From contig NZ_CADFGE010000009.1 in the NCBI RefSeq assembly GCF_902833645.1, positions 62,001-126,000 of the forward strand: 64,000 bases of DNA, read 5' to 3'. A model generated the notes under the pieces. That model searched no databases and had not been told where the DNA came from. It was given only the letters and a program-made list of their open reading frames with translations. Each line of letters opens with the position of its first letter. The stretch's first letter is position 1. The position numbers were made by a program, and so were the translations under genes. Below, piece by piece: positions 41,508 through 49,996 of this stretch. The DNA is from Paraburkholderia fungorum. Its GTDB lineage: Bacteria > Pseudomonadota > Gammaproteobacteria > Burkholderiales > Burkholderiaceae.

Positions 41508-42791
41508 TCATTCCTCGTCGTGCTCGTGGGCAGCGCGCGCGACCGCCAGTGCTGACCGGGCCTTGTTCCATGTCATACACCAAGCGCACTGCATGCCGGA
41601 CTTTACCCCGTTATGGCTGTCCCAGATACCCGGCACGTCATGGCCGTGGCCGGGTGCGTTCTCGGCGCCGGACCACGGCCCGAGGTACTCGCCGTCCTCG
41701 ACTTCGCGCAGCACCGCCTCGAGCAGATCGCGCCATGACGCGTCGGCGGGCACCGGAGAACCGTCTTGATCAGGACAGGTGGCGGAGAGCAGCCAGCGGC
41801 CATACGCGGTCATGTAGGTGCGACCGAACGGGCCCGTACGCACCGCACCGAGTTCGGCAAGGGCCTGGATGTCCGCTTTGCTTTCTGTATGACCATCAGC
41901 GGCATCGTCAGCGCAGACCTCGGCGAACCGCTGCAGGCACTCGAGCAGTTCAGGCGTCGGGCGCGGTAGGGCATCGAGAAGAGCGTCATCGTTGCGAGTC
42001 GACGAGTCTTGCGTAACAAGGCTTTGCGCAATTTCACGGACCGAATGCTGTCCATCGACTTCGAGAGCACCCGCGCGAAGAGCGGCGAGACACCGTTCCC
42101 ATGCTCGCGTCCAGATCAGCCGACAGACCTGTTCGTTCACGAGCTGGTGGCGCTGGCCGGCGTACCATTGGTCGAACGCCACATCAGCGGTCACCGCCGT
42201 GCCGGCGTGTGCTTCGGCGATCGCAACACGCACCGCGCGAATCCACAGTGCGTCATAGCCGGCGCACTCGGCGGACACCGGAACGGCGATCTGATTGCGG
42301 ATCTCCAGGATCCGCTCGTTGGTCAGAGGTGCGGGCCACTCGGCCGGCCCGGCGAACAACCGGCGGACCTCGCATGCTGGGCCGCTCTCGTAGCCGCTGT
42401 AGCGGCCCGTCGCAAGCGTCGCCTCGTACAGATCCTGAGTGCAATTCTTCCAGACCGCCAGCGGACTGCCGTCGATGCGGTGCACCTGGTAGGAGGCCGG
42501 TTGCTGATGCTGGCTGGCGGGCAGGGCCGCGAGCAGAATTAAGCGCGCCTCCGCGATGCGATCAGCGCGGTTGCAGCGGTCGTCCTTGTTCCACCAGATC
42601 TCGAACTCATCATCCGACCACTCAAATTGCTTGCAGCGTTCACGCTCTAGCGCCTTGGCGGCGCGCTCAGCACGATTTTCGAGGTCGGCGGGCTGTGCGG
42701 TTGCCGGATGATGGCACCGGCCCTCGGATTTGCATTGACCCGGGAGGTCGCATTCGCGGAAGCGGCAGTTCGAGAAGGGCGAAGAGGCCAT
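41508..42791 (-). CDS. Phage-like mosaic protein, 427 residues
   Basis: It opens with a Cys-rich part (CRFRECDLPGQCKSEGRC) like the small zinc proteins of phages. Several helical blocks follow (WSDDEFEIWWNKDDRC; DQWYAGQRHQLV), then a C-terminal CAWCMTWNKARSA. Blocks of this type are shuffled among Burkholderiales phage and plasmid proteins. No enzyme motif. It precedes no other gene within 230 bases. Confidence 0.55.
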   Translation of the reverse strand: MASSPFSNCRFRECDLPGQCKSEGRCHHPATAQPADLENRAERAAKALERERCKQFEWSDDEFEIWWNKDDRCNRADRIAEARLILLAALPASQHQQPASYQVHRIDGSPLAVWKNCTQDLYEATLATGRYSGYESGPACEVRRLFAGPAEWPAPLTNERILEIRNQIAVPVSAECAGYDALWIRAVRVAIAEAHAGTAVTADVAFDQWYAGQRHQLVNEQVCRLIWTRAWERCLAALRAGALEVDGQHSVREIAQSLVTQDSSTRNDDALLDALPRPTPELLECLQRFAEVCADDAADGHTESKADIQALAELGAVRTGPFGRTYMTAYGRWLLSATCPDQDGSPVPADASWRDLLEAVLREVEDGEYLGPWSGAENAPGHGHDVPGIWDSHNGVKSGMQCAWCMTWNKARSALAVARAAHEHDEE

Positions 42792-42793
42792 GT

Positions 42794-43354
42794 TCAGACT
42801 CGCGTGTTTGGGTCGTTGGTTTGCGCGCCGCCGGGCGCGAAAGGTTCTTTTTTGATCGGACAGGGCTGGATGGACCCTACACCGGGCATGCCGATTCGGC
42901 CGAGCGGGTCGACGTAGGCGCCGTCCCTGCGTTCCGTGACCGCGCTATCCGCCTGAGCGCGATCCAGGAACACCTTGTCGCGGTACATGCGGCCGCCCGT
43001 CACGAGGTAGGCGACGGGCTTCATGTCATGAGCAAGCATCCGGCCGAGCTTCGCGAGGACAGCCTGTTCGACCGCGCGGATCAGAACCGGGTCCGGCACG
43101 ATGTCGCCGTATCCTTCGATTGCGGCCGTTGCCTTGGCGTCGTCCATGGCAGCCGACATCTCGCCTACTGACAGGACCTTGTTCGGGAAGCCGGTGGGCG
43201 GCGCAGTCAGCGCGGCGCGGCATTCCTGCAGCACGCTGACAGCCGACATTAGGTGACGCTGGCCATCCTGCTTGCCCAGCGCATCAAGGCCATCGCCCAC
43301 GCCCGTCAGGCGGCTGATTGCAATGTCGATCTTGCTGCTCAGATGTTCAGTCAT
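42794..43354 (-). CDS. Phage-like mosaic protein, 186 residues
   Basis: Helical N-terminal 110 residues are followed by VAYLVTGGRMYRDKVFLDRAQ, a block common in phage hypothetical proteins. Its stop lies two bases from the start of the previous gene, so they form an operon. Unknown function. Confidence 0.55.
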   Translation of the reverse strand: MTEHLSSKIDIAISRLTGVGDGLDALGKQDGQRHLMSAVSVLQECRAALTAPPTGFPNKVLSVGEMSAAMDDAKATAAIEGYGDIVPDPVLIRAVEQAVLAKLGRMLAHDMKPVAYLVTGGRMYRDKVFLDRAQADSAVTERRDGAYVDPLGRIGMPGVGSIQPCPIKKEPFAPGGAQTNDPNTRV

Positions 43355-43370
43355 GTTCTGCGGGTGGCCG

Positions 43371-44105
43371 TTAGGAGGGGATCACAGCGATGATGGTGTT
43401 GACCGCCGTTCCAGCGGCAGCGAAGGCGCCGGCGGGGAGATCCTCGAAGTGGCCGCCACGCGCGACCACCAGGTCACGGAAGTCCGCCGTGAGTTTGTCG
43501 GCCCGAAAAAGCACGCCGGCGGACATAACCGAAACAAGGCGTCCGTTGGGCGCGAGAAAGCGCAGGGCGTGACGCACATGATGAACGTCAGCGCGCTTAG
43601 TGAACGGGGGATTCATCACGATGCGCTCATAAACCGGCTGAGGCTGGATCGTGAGAAAGTCGGCCTGCGTGATGCTCCAGTGGTCGTAACCGAGCGACTT
43701 GAGTGTCTCGACATTCGCCGGCAGGAGTTCGTAGCAGTCGACAGACGCCTCGCGAAATGCGCACGCGATGTTGCCGCGGCCCGCGCTAGGCTCAAGAACT
43801 CGGTGGCCTGCCCGCACGTCCGCGAGTCCGATCAGTCGTTCGACAACCGCGGGCGGCGTCGGGAAATAGCCGAAGTCTTGCGGCACGGTGATTTCACCCG
43901 ACAGGATGATCTGCTCGATCGCGTCGCTGGCATCGCAATAGAACAAGTGCGCCTTCGCTTTGCGATTCCACTTTCCGCCGGCAGCTTCGAGCACTTTGTT
44001 GGTGCGCTCGTAGAGTGAGCGATCCAGTTGGCCGATCAGTCTCAGCGAGCTGCCCGTCGTTTCGGCAACACTCAGCGTTGCGAGCACATCGTTTGCGATT
44101 TTCAT
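43371..44105 (-). CDS. N6-adenine-type methyltransferase of plasmids
   Basis: The 244-residue protein has SAM motif I EPSAGRGNI at 105-113 and NPPF at 165-168. The N-terminal extension (LDRSLYERTNKVLEAAGGKWNRK) is found in a family of plasmid and phage methyltransferases. It probably methylates adenine in DNA, though some relatives act on RNA or protein. No nuclease is nearby. A 44164-44182 hairpin (TTGCGA/TCGCAA) lies in its leader. Confidence 0.8.
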   Translation of the reverse strand: MKIANDVLATLSVAETTGSSLRLIGQLDRSLYERTNKVLEAAGGKWNRKAKAHLFYCDASDAIEQIILSGEITVPQDFGYFPTPPAVVERLIGLADVRAGHRVLEPSAGRGNIACAFREASVDCYELLPANVETLKSLGYDHWSITQADFLTIQPQPVYERIVMNPPFTKRADVHHVRHALRFLAPNGRLVSVMSAGVLFRADKLTADFRDLVVARGGHFEDLPAGAFAAAGTAVNTIIAVIPS

Positions 44106-44194
44106 CTTCGCTCCAGGTTGTGATTTTTAGCGTATCGATAAGGTCCACGCGTTCATGATGCGGTTGCGAATTCGACTCGCAAATCGGCTCGCGA

Positions 44195-44386
44195 TCAGAA
44201 GAGTTGAGGTTGCATTTGATGCAGGTTTTTCCGTTTCACTGCGCTGATGCGCGATTCCCCGTCCTCCGTCAGCCACTGGATCTTTGACCGCTCACCCTGA
44301 GCCACGCCCAGAACCAGCACGATGCGGTTCTTGTAGCGGGCGAGGGAGCTTTCGCCCGGAACCTGAGATGAGGAAGAGGGGTTCAC
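44195..44386 (-). CDS. 63-residue small basic protein
   Basis: GTG start at 44386 (a GTG at 44389 is possible) after AGGAAAGAG. The product (M)NPSSSSQVPGESSLARYKN has strands and a basic C-terminus (RISAVKRKNLHQM) of the SH3-like kind. Unknown. Confidence 0.5.
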   Translation of the reverse strand: MNPSSSSQVPGESSLARYKNRIVLVLGVAQGERSKIQWLTEDGESRISAVKRKNLHQMQPQLF

Positions 44387-44403
44387 CACGCGCTCTTTCC
44401 TGT

Positions 44404-44784
44404 TCAGGCCGCATCGGGAAAGAAGACTGGGATGCCAGGTAGCGTGCCGGGCATCCGGCGGCGCACAGCGGCAGGCACGGCCATGACGACGCCATTCACG
44501 GTCGGCAGGCTGTCCTGCGATTCGAAGGGCGTGCCGGTGCCGAGCACGACCCACATCGATTCGTTCCGATCGACCAGCGCGACCCATTCGATTTCACCTT
44601 CCTGACCGGCGAGTCCCTCGACCTCCACGACGCCGGCGTCGGGCAACACGATGTGGCCGCGCGAATAGTCGATCTCGACCTCGTCCATGCCGAACAGCGT
44701 TGCGACGCTGTCAGCCTCTTGCAGACGGATGTTGTTGGAGATGGCGTAGTGTTCCCAAAGCGAAGTGAGTTGGCGTGCGTTCAT
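44404..44784 (-). CDS. Unknown 126-residue protein
   Basis: The start at 44784 (MNARQLTSLWEHYAISN) avoids a long overlap with the phosphatase gene. Mostly beta, with VEVEGLAGQEGEIEWVAL and a Pro-rich end (TLPGIPVFFPDAA). It lies 23 bases downstream of the phosphatase. Unknown. Confidence 0.55.
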   Translation of the reverse strand: MNARQLTSLWEHYAISNNIRLQEADSVATLFGMDEVEIDYSRGHIVLPDAGVVEVEGLAGQEGEIEWVALVDRNESMWVVLGTGTPFESQDSLPTVNGVVMAVPAAVRRRMPGTLPGIPVFFPDAA

Positions 44785-44807
44785 GGTTGCTGTAGGTGTT
44801 GGGCCCG

Positions 44808-45530
44808 TTAGGCGACGGCCGCTTCCCGAAGGATCGTGCAGGCGGTTGGCGCGAGCTGAACAAGCGTCAGCTTGTTCATGTGCTTGAAGCACGCGCCCGT
44901 GTCGATGTAGTAGACGTTTGCGAGGCGGCTGATCTGCCCAAGCGGCGTGTGACCGACGACGATGGCCGCCACGTCCTGAACCGTTGTGCAATCTCCGGAC
45001 TCGATACGCTCACGCGACCACAGCGCCTGCTGCGTCAGCAGCGTGCGATCGCGGCTCGTGAGCGACGGATGGGTCAGCCTGCCGGTGAAGTCCCGCCAGC
45101 GTGCAGCCGGGCAGTCGGCATGCACGATACCGATGTCGCCCACATCCGTCTCGACGGTAATTGCGACGGGCAGCGTGGACAGCGCATCGGAGACTTCGAT
45201 CTGGAACGAGCGCGGACTGCCTACCATCCACGCGCCACCGTTCCTTACGTAGGTCTCCATGTCCATGCTGCCTTCCGGATAGCGGATGGCCATGTCTTCG
45301 TGATTGCCCCGCACGGCATGGAACCAGGGCTGGCTGATGTACTCGAGCACCCGCTCCGACTCCGGACCGCGGTCAACCATGTCGCCGACCGAGAAAATGC
45401 GATCGACGGCCGGGTCGAAATCGATTTGGCGCATCGCCGCATCAAGGCGGGAGAAGTGGCCGTGAATATCCCCGACCACGAAGTCGCGGCCGCGGGTATT
45501 GCGCGGGTAATTCAGGGCAAGGCTCGACAT
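44808..45530 (-). CDS. PPP-family serine/threonine phosphatase
   Basis: The 240-residue protein has the three metallophosphatase signatures GDIHGH (20-25), GDMVDRG (49-55) and RGNHE (74-78), as well as GHTPL near residue 188 and a closing DTG. This is the layout of phage lambda phosphatase and PrpA/PrpB. Such enzymes dephosphorylate proteins and are often carried by phages. The substrate here is unknown. The start at 45530 fits the conserved N-terminus. Confidence 0.85.
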   Translation of the reverse strand: MSSLALNYPRNTRGRDFVVGDIHGHFSRLDAAMRQIDFDPAVDRIFSVGDMVDRGPESERVLEYISQPWFHAVRGNHEDMAIRYPEGSMDMETYVRNGGAWMVGSPRSFQIEVSDALSTLPVAITVETDVGDIGIVHADCPAARWRDFTGRLTHPSLTSRDRTLLTQQALWSRERIESGDCTTVQDVAAIVVGHTPLGQISRLANVYYIDTGACFKHMNKLTLVQLAPTACTILREAAVA

Positions 45531-45695
45531 AATGGCTTCTCTGCGTGTGTGTGACGATACGAAGAGCAGCGTACCTACCAGGCAATGAAACACAAACGGC
45601 CTCAGGCAAGCGCTCGGTTGAGCACGGGCTCAACGAAGCTGATTTACGAGAGGGGAAGCCCGCCGCTGGTTAGAGCGAGCGGGCATGGATCACTG

Positions 45696-46193
45696 TCAAC
45701 GCAAGGTCTTGCCGTCAGGCAAGCCAATGAGTTTGGTGCGATCGAAGGTTTCGAGAAGGTCGTCCGTGGCGGTGAGCATGCGGCGCTCGGCCAGGAGGAA
45801 GGTTTCGTAGAGGCGTTGGCGTTCGCGGTCGTTTTTCCGTTGTTCCTCTCTCATGAAGTCAAATCGAGCTCGGAAATCCGAGTAGATCCAGTCTTCGTCG
45901 AGCGGAAGCAGTGCAACGTGATCCAGAACGAAATGTCCGACAGGGCCTGGAAGGGCGGAGCCTTTCAGATGCGCCGAGCCGACACTCAGTATCAGTCCCT
46001 GATGCGCGCGCATCAGCTCATCGTCCAGCTTCGAAGTCCCATAGGAAACCGCGACGTAATGCCGATCGCCCAGTGAAAAAGGGACATCCGCTACGAGGCA
46101 GTAATGGGGTTTCGGGCCGGGCTGATGAGGATCACTGTCGTACGGGAAGAGACACTTGAGCACAACACCTCGCACAATCTGCGAGGCGTCCAT
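45696..46193 (-). CDS. PemK/MazF-like protein
   Basis: The 165-residue protein begins with the PemK-like pattern RGVVLKCLFPYDSD, then PGPKPHYCLVADV and VAVSYGTSKLDDE, continuing to DHVALLPLDEDW. The last 50 residues are a charged helix absent in classical MazF. PemK/MazF proteins are mRNA interferases neutralised by an antitoxin from the gene just upstream; here that place is taken by the 100-residue gene at 46206. Toxicity is an inference. Confidence 0.55.
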   Translation of the reverse strand: MDASQIVRGVVLKCLFPYDSDPHQPGPKPHYCLVADVPFSLGDRHYVAVSYGTSKLDDELMRAHQGLILSVGSAHLKGSALPGPVGHFVLDHVALLPLDEDWIYSDFRARFDFMREEQRKNDRERQRLYETFLLAERRMLTATDDLLETFDRTKLIGLPDGKTLR

Positions 46194-46205
46194 GCAGTGT
46201 CTCCT

Positions 46206-46508
46206 TCAGACGGCTGGGCTTGTGCCTGAGTTGCTATCCGCGTTTTCCAGCACGCGGGAGAGTTCACGGCGATTGCGAGCGCGAGACTCGGCGATCTGCT
46301 CGCGCCAAGCGGGAATGACTTCGGCCGGGATGGATGCGTCCATGTAGCCCGTGACACCAGAATCGGTGACGGTTTTCAGAACTTCTCGACCGTTGGCTGC
46401 AATGAACTTTTCCATGAGGAAATGATACACCCGGTACGCGGGTTGCAATGCTGATTTGATATTTCGGGAAACTGTCGCCATTACCTGGCGAAGCATTTGC
46501 TGTTGCAT
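46206..46508 (-). CDS. Possible antitoxin partner, leader-controlled
   Basis: The start at 46508 (MQQQMLRQVMATVSR) has AAGGAG six bases upstream and is the gene directly following leader copy 3. It is helical and basic in the first half, charged in the second (WREQIAESRARNRREL). It is 12 bases upstream of the PemK-like gene. The order antitoxin-toxin and the size suit a type II pair, but no DNA-binding motif is recognised. Confidence 0.5.
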   Translation of the reverse strand: MQQQMLRQVMATVSRNIKSALQPAYRVYHFLMEKFIAANGREVLKTVTDSGVTGYMDASIPAEVIPAWREQIAESRARNRRELSRVLENADSNSGTSPAV

Positions 46509-46513
46509 AAGCT

Positions 46514-46580
46514 CTCCTTGTTGCCGCGCGGGCGAGAAAAAAGGAGAGAGCGATGACGCTCGGTTGGGGCGACCCCCAAC
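46514..46580 (-). promoter_or_regulatory. Three-hairpin leader RNA, copy 3
   Basis: On the minus strand: stem 1 GTTGGGG/CCCCAAC (46563-46580), stem 2 GAGCG/CGCTC with TCAT loop (46548-46561), then CTCCTTTTTT (46537-46546), complementary to AAGGAG (46514-46519). Stem 1 has a different sequence from copies 1 and 2 but still pairs. Confidence 0.7.
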
Positions 46581-46767
46581 TGAATGTACCGTCAACACAA
46601 CGCTGATCTTTGATGTGGGACGCTGGCCCTGCCGATCAAACGGCTGCTCCGATTATAGGCGATTTGTCCCGTCGCGAGGAAATCGGTGTAACCGGTCGGT
46701 GCCGGCGACGGCATCGGCTGGCGGCGCGTCGGCGCAGCTATGTTCATGCTCCAGCTTGCCGCGCTGA

Positions 46768-46804
46768 CTGGTTGGCAGGGGGCAGTCAAACCCTGCCCAA
46801 CCAG
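46768..46804. repeat. Strong inverted repeat after the 543-residue gene
   Basis: CTGGTTGGCAGGG (46768-46780) pairs with CCCTGCCCAACCAG (46791-46804), with one extra C. There is no T-run, so it may be a factor-dependent terminator or an RNA-stabilising hairpin. It begins eight bases past the stop of the gene at 46812. Confidence 0.5.
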
Positions 46805-46811
46805 CCAGTTC

Positions 46812-48443
46812 TTATTGGCCTTGTTCAAACTGCTGCAATTCCTGCCGGAGCATTATCGGCGCGTTGATTTTGCGGCCCATCCGGAACATGTCACGGAAGG
46901 TCGAGATTTTCTGGCCTCGCAAGTCGGTCGCCTTCCCGTCGCTCTCAAGAAAGTCCATCGCAGTAGCAATCCGGCCCGCAGTCATTTCTACCCGGTTGCT
47001 GTTGAAGCGCACCTGGCACCCGAACCACATGGCGTCATCCAGCGCGTTCCCGCGCGTCCAGTGATAGGCCACCCACTTCCCGAGCGATAGCCAAGCGTAC
47101 GAAGCCTTGCCAACGGTATCCGCAAGGCGTCCAATCAGGAAGAAGATGAACTCCTCGTCGCGGCTTGGGTCCCACGACCGCATGCTCCAGCACTCTCTCT
47201 GATAGGTATCGAACATCGACCACAGCGTGTCGTCCGACAGCATGGCCAGTTCCGGGTAGCATGACCGGAGCCCTTCGGCCTGATCTCTGTATTCATGGTC
47301 GAGAAGACCGTGTAGGGTATTCAACCGACCGAGGTCCAGCTTGTCAGTATCAGCCCAGATGGCGGACACGAGGTTGACTGCAATCGCGTCCATGCTGGCA
47401 CACGCCTGTTTCCACGCGAGTTCAGCGTCTCTCGCCTTCAGGAAGAGTGACTCCGGTATCGGAGCAAATCCCGGGCGCCACTCGGTCCTTTTGAGGCGAA
47501 GATATAGTCCCGCAGGATCAGATTCGGGCTGGACTGTCGGTGGCTCGATCATCAAATCCCCGCTGTCCACAAGATTAAGCGGCTCGCGCAATACCATGGG
47601 CTGGCCACGATATTCGAATTCGCCGATGCCTGTTACGACCTCGCCCATCAGGAGTTTAACGAGGGCTGGCTGCGCTGCCTCGCGCGAACTGAAAGCGCCC
47701 GGCAAGCGCGCATCGAACGGAACATGGCGGATGACAACACCCCCGTCTGCAACTTCTTCGAATTCATACGGTGCCGGAACAATCTCCCACTGGCCGACGG
47801 CATCTTCCGGCGAAACCATTGCCTCACCGACCAGCTTTAGAGCAATGTCCGCAAAATCCGGATTGTCGTACTTAACCCCGACAGCCTCGACTAGACGGAT
47901 CAACCTTTCGAACACGAATACCTGACCGTCACGAACCTGATACTTTGCATTCGGAATGCCGTCGATCACGCGGAGTGCTTCCCGAAGGGAGTCGTCCTTC
48001 TGGTTGAACAGGTATCCAGCCTCATCCAGGGCGAGCATCGTCTTGAATGTACCGTTCCCGCCGTGACTGGCGAGTCGCCTCTCGATCGCCTCGAACATGA
48101 TCTTTGCCTCGGTGCTGATCGTGGTAGCTGCGGCCAGCTCGTCAAGATGAAGTTCTGGCACAAGATCCGTACCCGATAGCGGCGTGATCCCATAGCGCTC
48201 GAACATCTTCCACACCACGGCGGACTTGATTTCCTTCATGCTCAGTGAGCCATTGGGTATCGAAAACGATGCGGTGGCTTCGTGCTGAGCATCGTGCAGG
48301 CTGTTGTAGCCGAACAGGACGGCCAGGACATTCTGGGACTGCATCAGAGAGAGATCGTCGAGCGGCCAGACTTTACGCAGGGCTTTGGCGATCTTCGTAT
48401 ACGAACCATGCTCGAAGTCGGCATGGAGTAATGGGACACGCAT
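46812..48443 (-). CDS. Large unknown protein, 543 residues
   Basis: The ATG at 48443 (MRVPLLHADFEHG) is chosen for its GGAAGGAG site; 48473 is possible. Residues 10-55 (YTKIAKALRKVWPLDDLSLMQSQNVLAVLFGYNSLHDA) match a short helical N-terminal motif shared by several plasmid-borne proteins of unknown role. The remainder alternates helices and strands without a recognised motif. It is a single-gene unit with a hairpin at its end. It is a candidate for a new family. Confidence 0.65.
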   Translation of the reverse strand: MRVPLLHADFEHGSYTKIAKALRKVWPLDDLSLMQSQNVLAVLFGYNSLHDAQHEATASFSIPNGSLSMKEIKSAVVWKMFERYGITPLSGTDLVPELHLDELAAATTISTEAKIMFEAIERRLASHGGNGTFKTMLALDEAGYLFNQKDDSLREALRVIDGIPNAKYQVRDGQVFVFERLIRLVEAVGVKYDNPDFADIALKLVGEAMVSPEDAVGQWEIVPAPYEFEEVADGGVVIRHVPFDARLPGAFSSREAAQPALVKLLMGEVVTGIGEFEYRGQPMVLREPLNLVDSGDLMIEPPTVQPESDPAGLYLRLKRTEWRPGFAPIPESLFLKARDAELAWKQACASMDAIAVNLVSAIWADTDKLDLGRLNTLHGLLDHEYRDQAEGLRSCYPELAMLSDDTLWSMFDTYQRECWSMRSWDPSRDEEFIFFLIGRLADTVGKASYAWLSLGKWVAYHWTRGNALDDAMWFGCQVRFNSNRVEMTAGRIATAMDFLESDGKATDLRGQKISTFRDMFRMGRKINAPIMLRQELQQFEQGQ

Positions 48444-48825
48444 AGCAACACTCCTTCCGTAGCGCGAATTCATGCAGTGGCTGGTTCACCGTCAGTGCGC
48501 TACGCAGGGTTGTTGTGTGCGTCTAACGGAATAGGTGTGTTACATCTCATGGCACTGCCTTTGCCAACACCAGCGGCGCGATCGAGATAGACCGGTGTGG
48601 CAAATATAGCATGGAGAAATAGCGGGGTGACAGTGGAATTTCGCTTCTGACGCGCTAAACAGGCCCGCATCAGGTTGGGGCCTATCCTGATTTCCAGGTC
48701 GCGCGCATTCATAAAAAACGGTGCACGCGCCCCGGTGGACGGAAACGATTCGCTGACTTCAAGCGACGCCCATCGAGACACACAGAAACGAAAACTCAGT
48801 CGCGATCATTGCGATTCGCGCTTCC
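48444..48825. other. Intergenic region
   Basis: The 382 bases upstream of the large unknown gene contain its promoter and an inverted pair, GTAGCGC and GCGCTAC, on either side of the ATG-proximal region. A minus-strand frame at 48500-48781 has no ribosome site and atypical codons. No other feature is apparent. Confidence 0.4.
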
Positions 48826-49596
48826 TTATCCAAAGATGTGTCCGAAGGTTGCACGGGCGGAGGCGGTTGCTTTCCTGACGTTCTCGGAGAATGCTCGAAG
48901 TTCCGCAATCCGGTCGAGCGCATCGAGCAACTGCTCCATCTGCAGCGATTTTCCGGCCCGGCCGAATTCAGCGGCGATTACTTCACCCAGTCGCTTCGAA
49001 AGGTCGGGAGCCAGCTTTTCCATGCCGGCGACCTTGGACAGCATCTGCACAATCCAGTCGATATACGGGGGGGCTTCGGGTGAATCTTCTTTGCCCGGAA
49101 CGGCACTCTCCACGGTTATGTCCAATCGGACGGCGCCGAATAGCCCGCGTGCCAGTGCACGCGAGGACTCCCGGTCGAGACCACGTACCGAAATTTTGCT
49201 CCCATCGACACCAATCGTCATGTCGTAGCCGCCGTCCTCGCTCTGGCCAAGTTCATCCATCGTTCCATGAACGGACAGCGTTGCGGCCGACATCATTGTG
49301 GCACGCTGCTCAAGGGTGGCGATCCGCTTCAGCAGCGCAATGATTGTCTCGGGGTTGCATGCCTCGATAAATGCCATGTCTTCCTCGGAGATCCCGATGT
49401 CGGCCGTGTTTTCACCGGGAATCTTGTAGGCCTGCGCAACACCGCCGTCCGGACCGCCTGCCGCCGTGAGCCGGCGCACGCTATTGGAGGTCCACCACGT
49501 CCATTGACCTCGGGTCGCAGCTTTCGCCAGTTGAAGGAGGAGGGCGGCATCGATTTGGTCGTTCTGATTCGACGCTTCGGATTTAGATTCGATCAT
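48826..49596 (-). CDS. Ea22-like phage protein
   Basis: The start at 49596 (MIESKSEASNQNDQ) has AAGGAT upstream. Residues 15-110 read as an Ea22-like domain: LAKAATRGQWTWW, GENTADIGISEEDMAFIEACNPETIIALLKRI. These are accessory phage proteins of unknown role. The C-terminal 130 residues form a second, helical part. 256 residues. Confidence 0.6.
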   Translation of the reverse strand: MIESKSEASNQNDQIDAALLLQLAKAATRGQWTWWTSNSVRRLTAAGGPDGGVAQAYKIPGENTADIGISEEDMAFIEACNPETIIALLKRIATLEQRATMMSAATLSVHGTMDELGQSEDGGYDMTIGVDGSKISVRGLDRESSRALARGLFGAVRLDITVESAVPGKEDSPEAPPYIDWIVQMLSKVAGMEKLAPDLSKRLGEVIAAEFGRAGKSLQMEQLLDALDRIAELRAFSENVRKATASARATFGHIFG

Positions 49597-49731
49597 CGGT
49601 TGATCCTTATCGTGCATTCTTTAGCTGGACAATCCGTCCGGCAAACTTGACGCAGGCCAGATACGGAGAAACTTGCAGTGCCGTCATCGCTGCGTCGCGC
49701 GCGAGCCATTGCCATCAAATTTCCAGTTGCT

Positions 49732-49902
49732 TCAGCGTGCGATGCGCTGGGCGATCGTCGGCCAGACGTAGACGGTTTCCAGCACAAGGAACGTGGTGAG
49801 AGCTGTCAAGTAAGCAATTGGTGTTACCTGCATCCAGCGAACCTGCTTCTTCAAGGCCCAAACTTCACAGCCCATCACTTGTTGGATTTCGGTGACGTTC
49901 AT
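49732..49902 (-). CDS. 56-residue membrane protein
   Basis: I read this gene from the gap: ATG at 49902 to TGA at 49732. The product MNVTEIQQVMGCEVWALKKQ has a membrane helix (PIAYLTALTTFLVLETVYVW) and a short basic tail. It overlaps the tiny frame before it by four bases. Unknown. Confidence 0.5.
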   Translation of the reverse strand: MNVTEIQQVMGCEVWALKKQVRWMQVTPIAYLTALTTFLVLETVYVWPTIAQRIAR

Positions 49903-49988
49903 GTTTCCGTCCTATTGAATGGTCTCGACGCCCGAGAGCTTTGCAGAGCCCGTGCTGAATTGAGCAGTAATCGGTCTATGGAGGTCAT
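49899..49988 (-). CDS. 29-residue small peptide
   Basis: ATG at 49988 after AAGGGA, ending in ACATGA, which overlaps the next ATG. The product starts MTSIDRLLLNSARALQSS and is basic and polar. Coding status is uncertain, but the ribosome site and overlap fit the locus. Confidence 0.3.
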   Translation of the reverse strand: MTSIDRLLLNSARALQSSRASRPFNRTET

Positions 49989-49996
49989 GTTTTCCC

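Noticed and set aside
44164..44182. Hairpin TTGCGA/TCGCAA upstream of the methyltransferase at 43371 as a sixth leader copy
   Set aside because: It has a stem-1-like hairpin but no clear stem 2 and no CUCCUUUU/AAAGGAG pairing.
48500..48781. 93-codon minus-strand frame
   Set aside because: No ribosome site, and it lies in the upstream region of the large unknown gene with unlike codon use.
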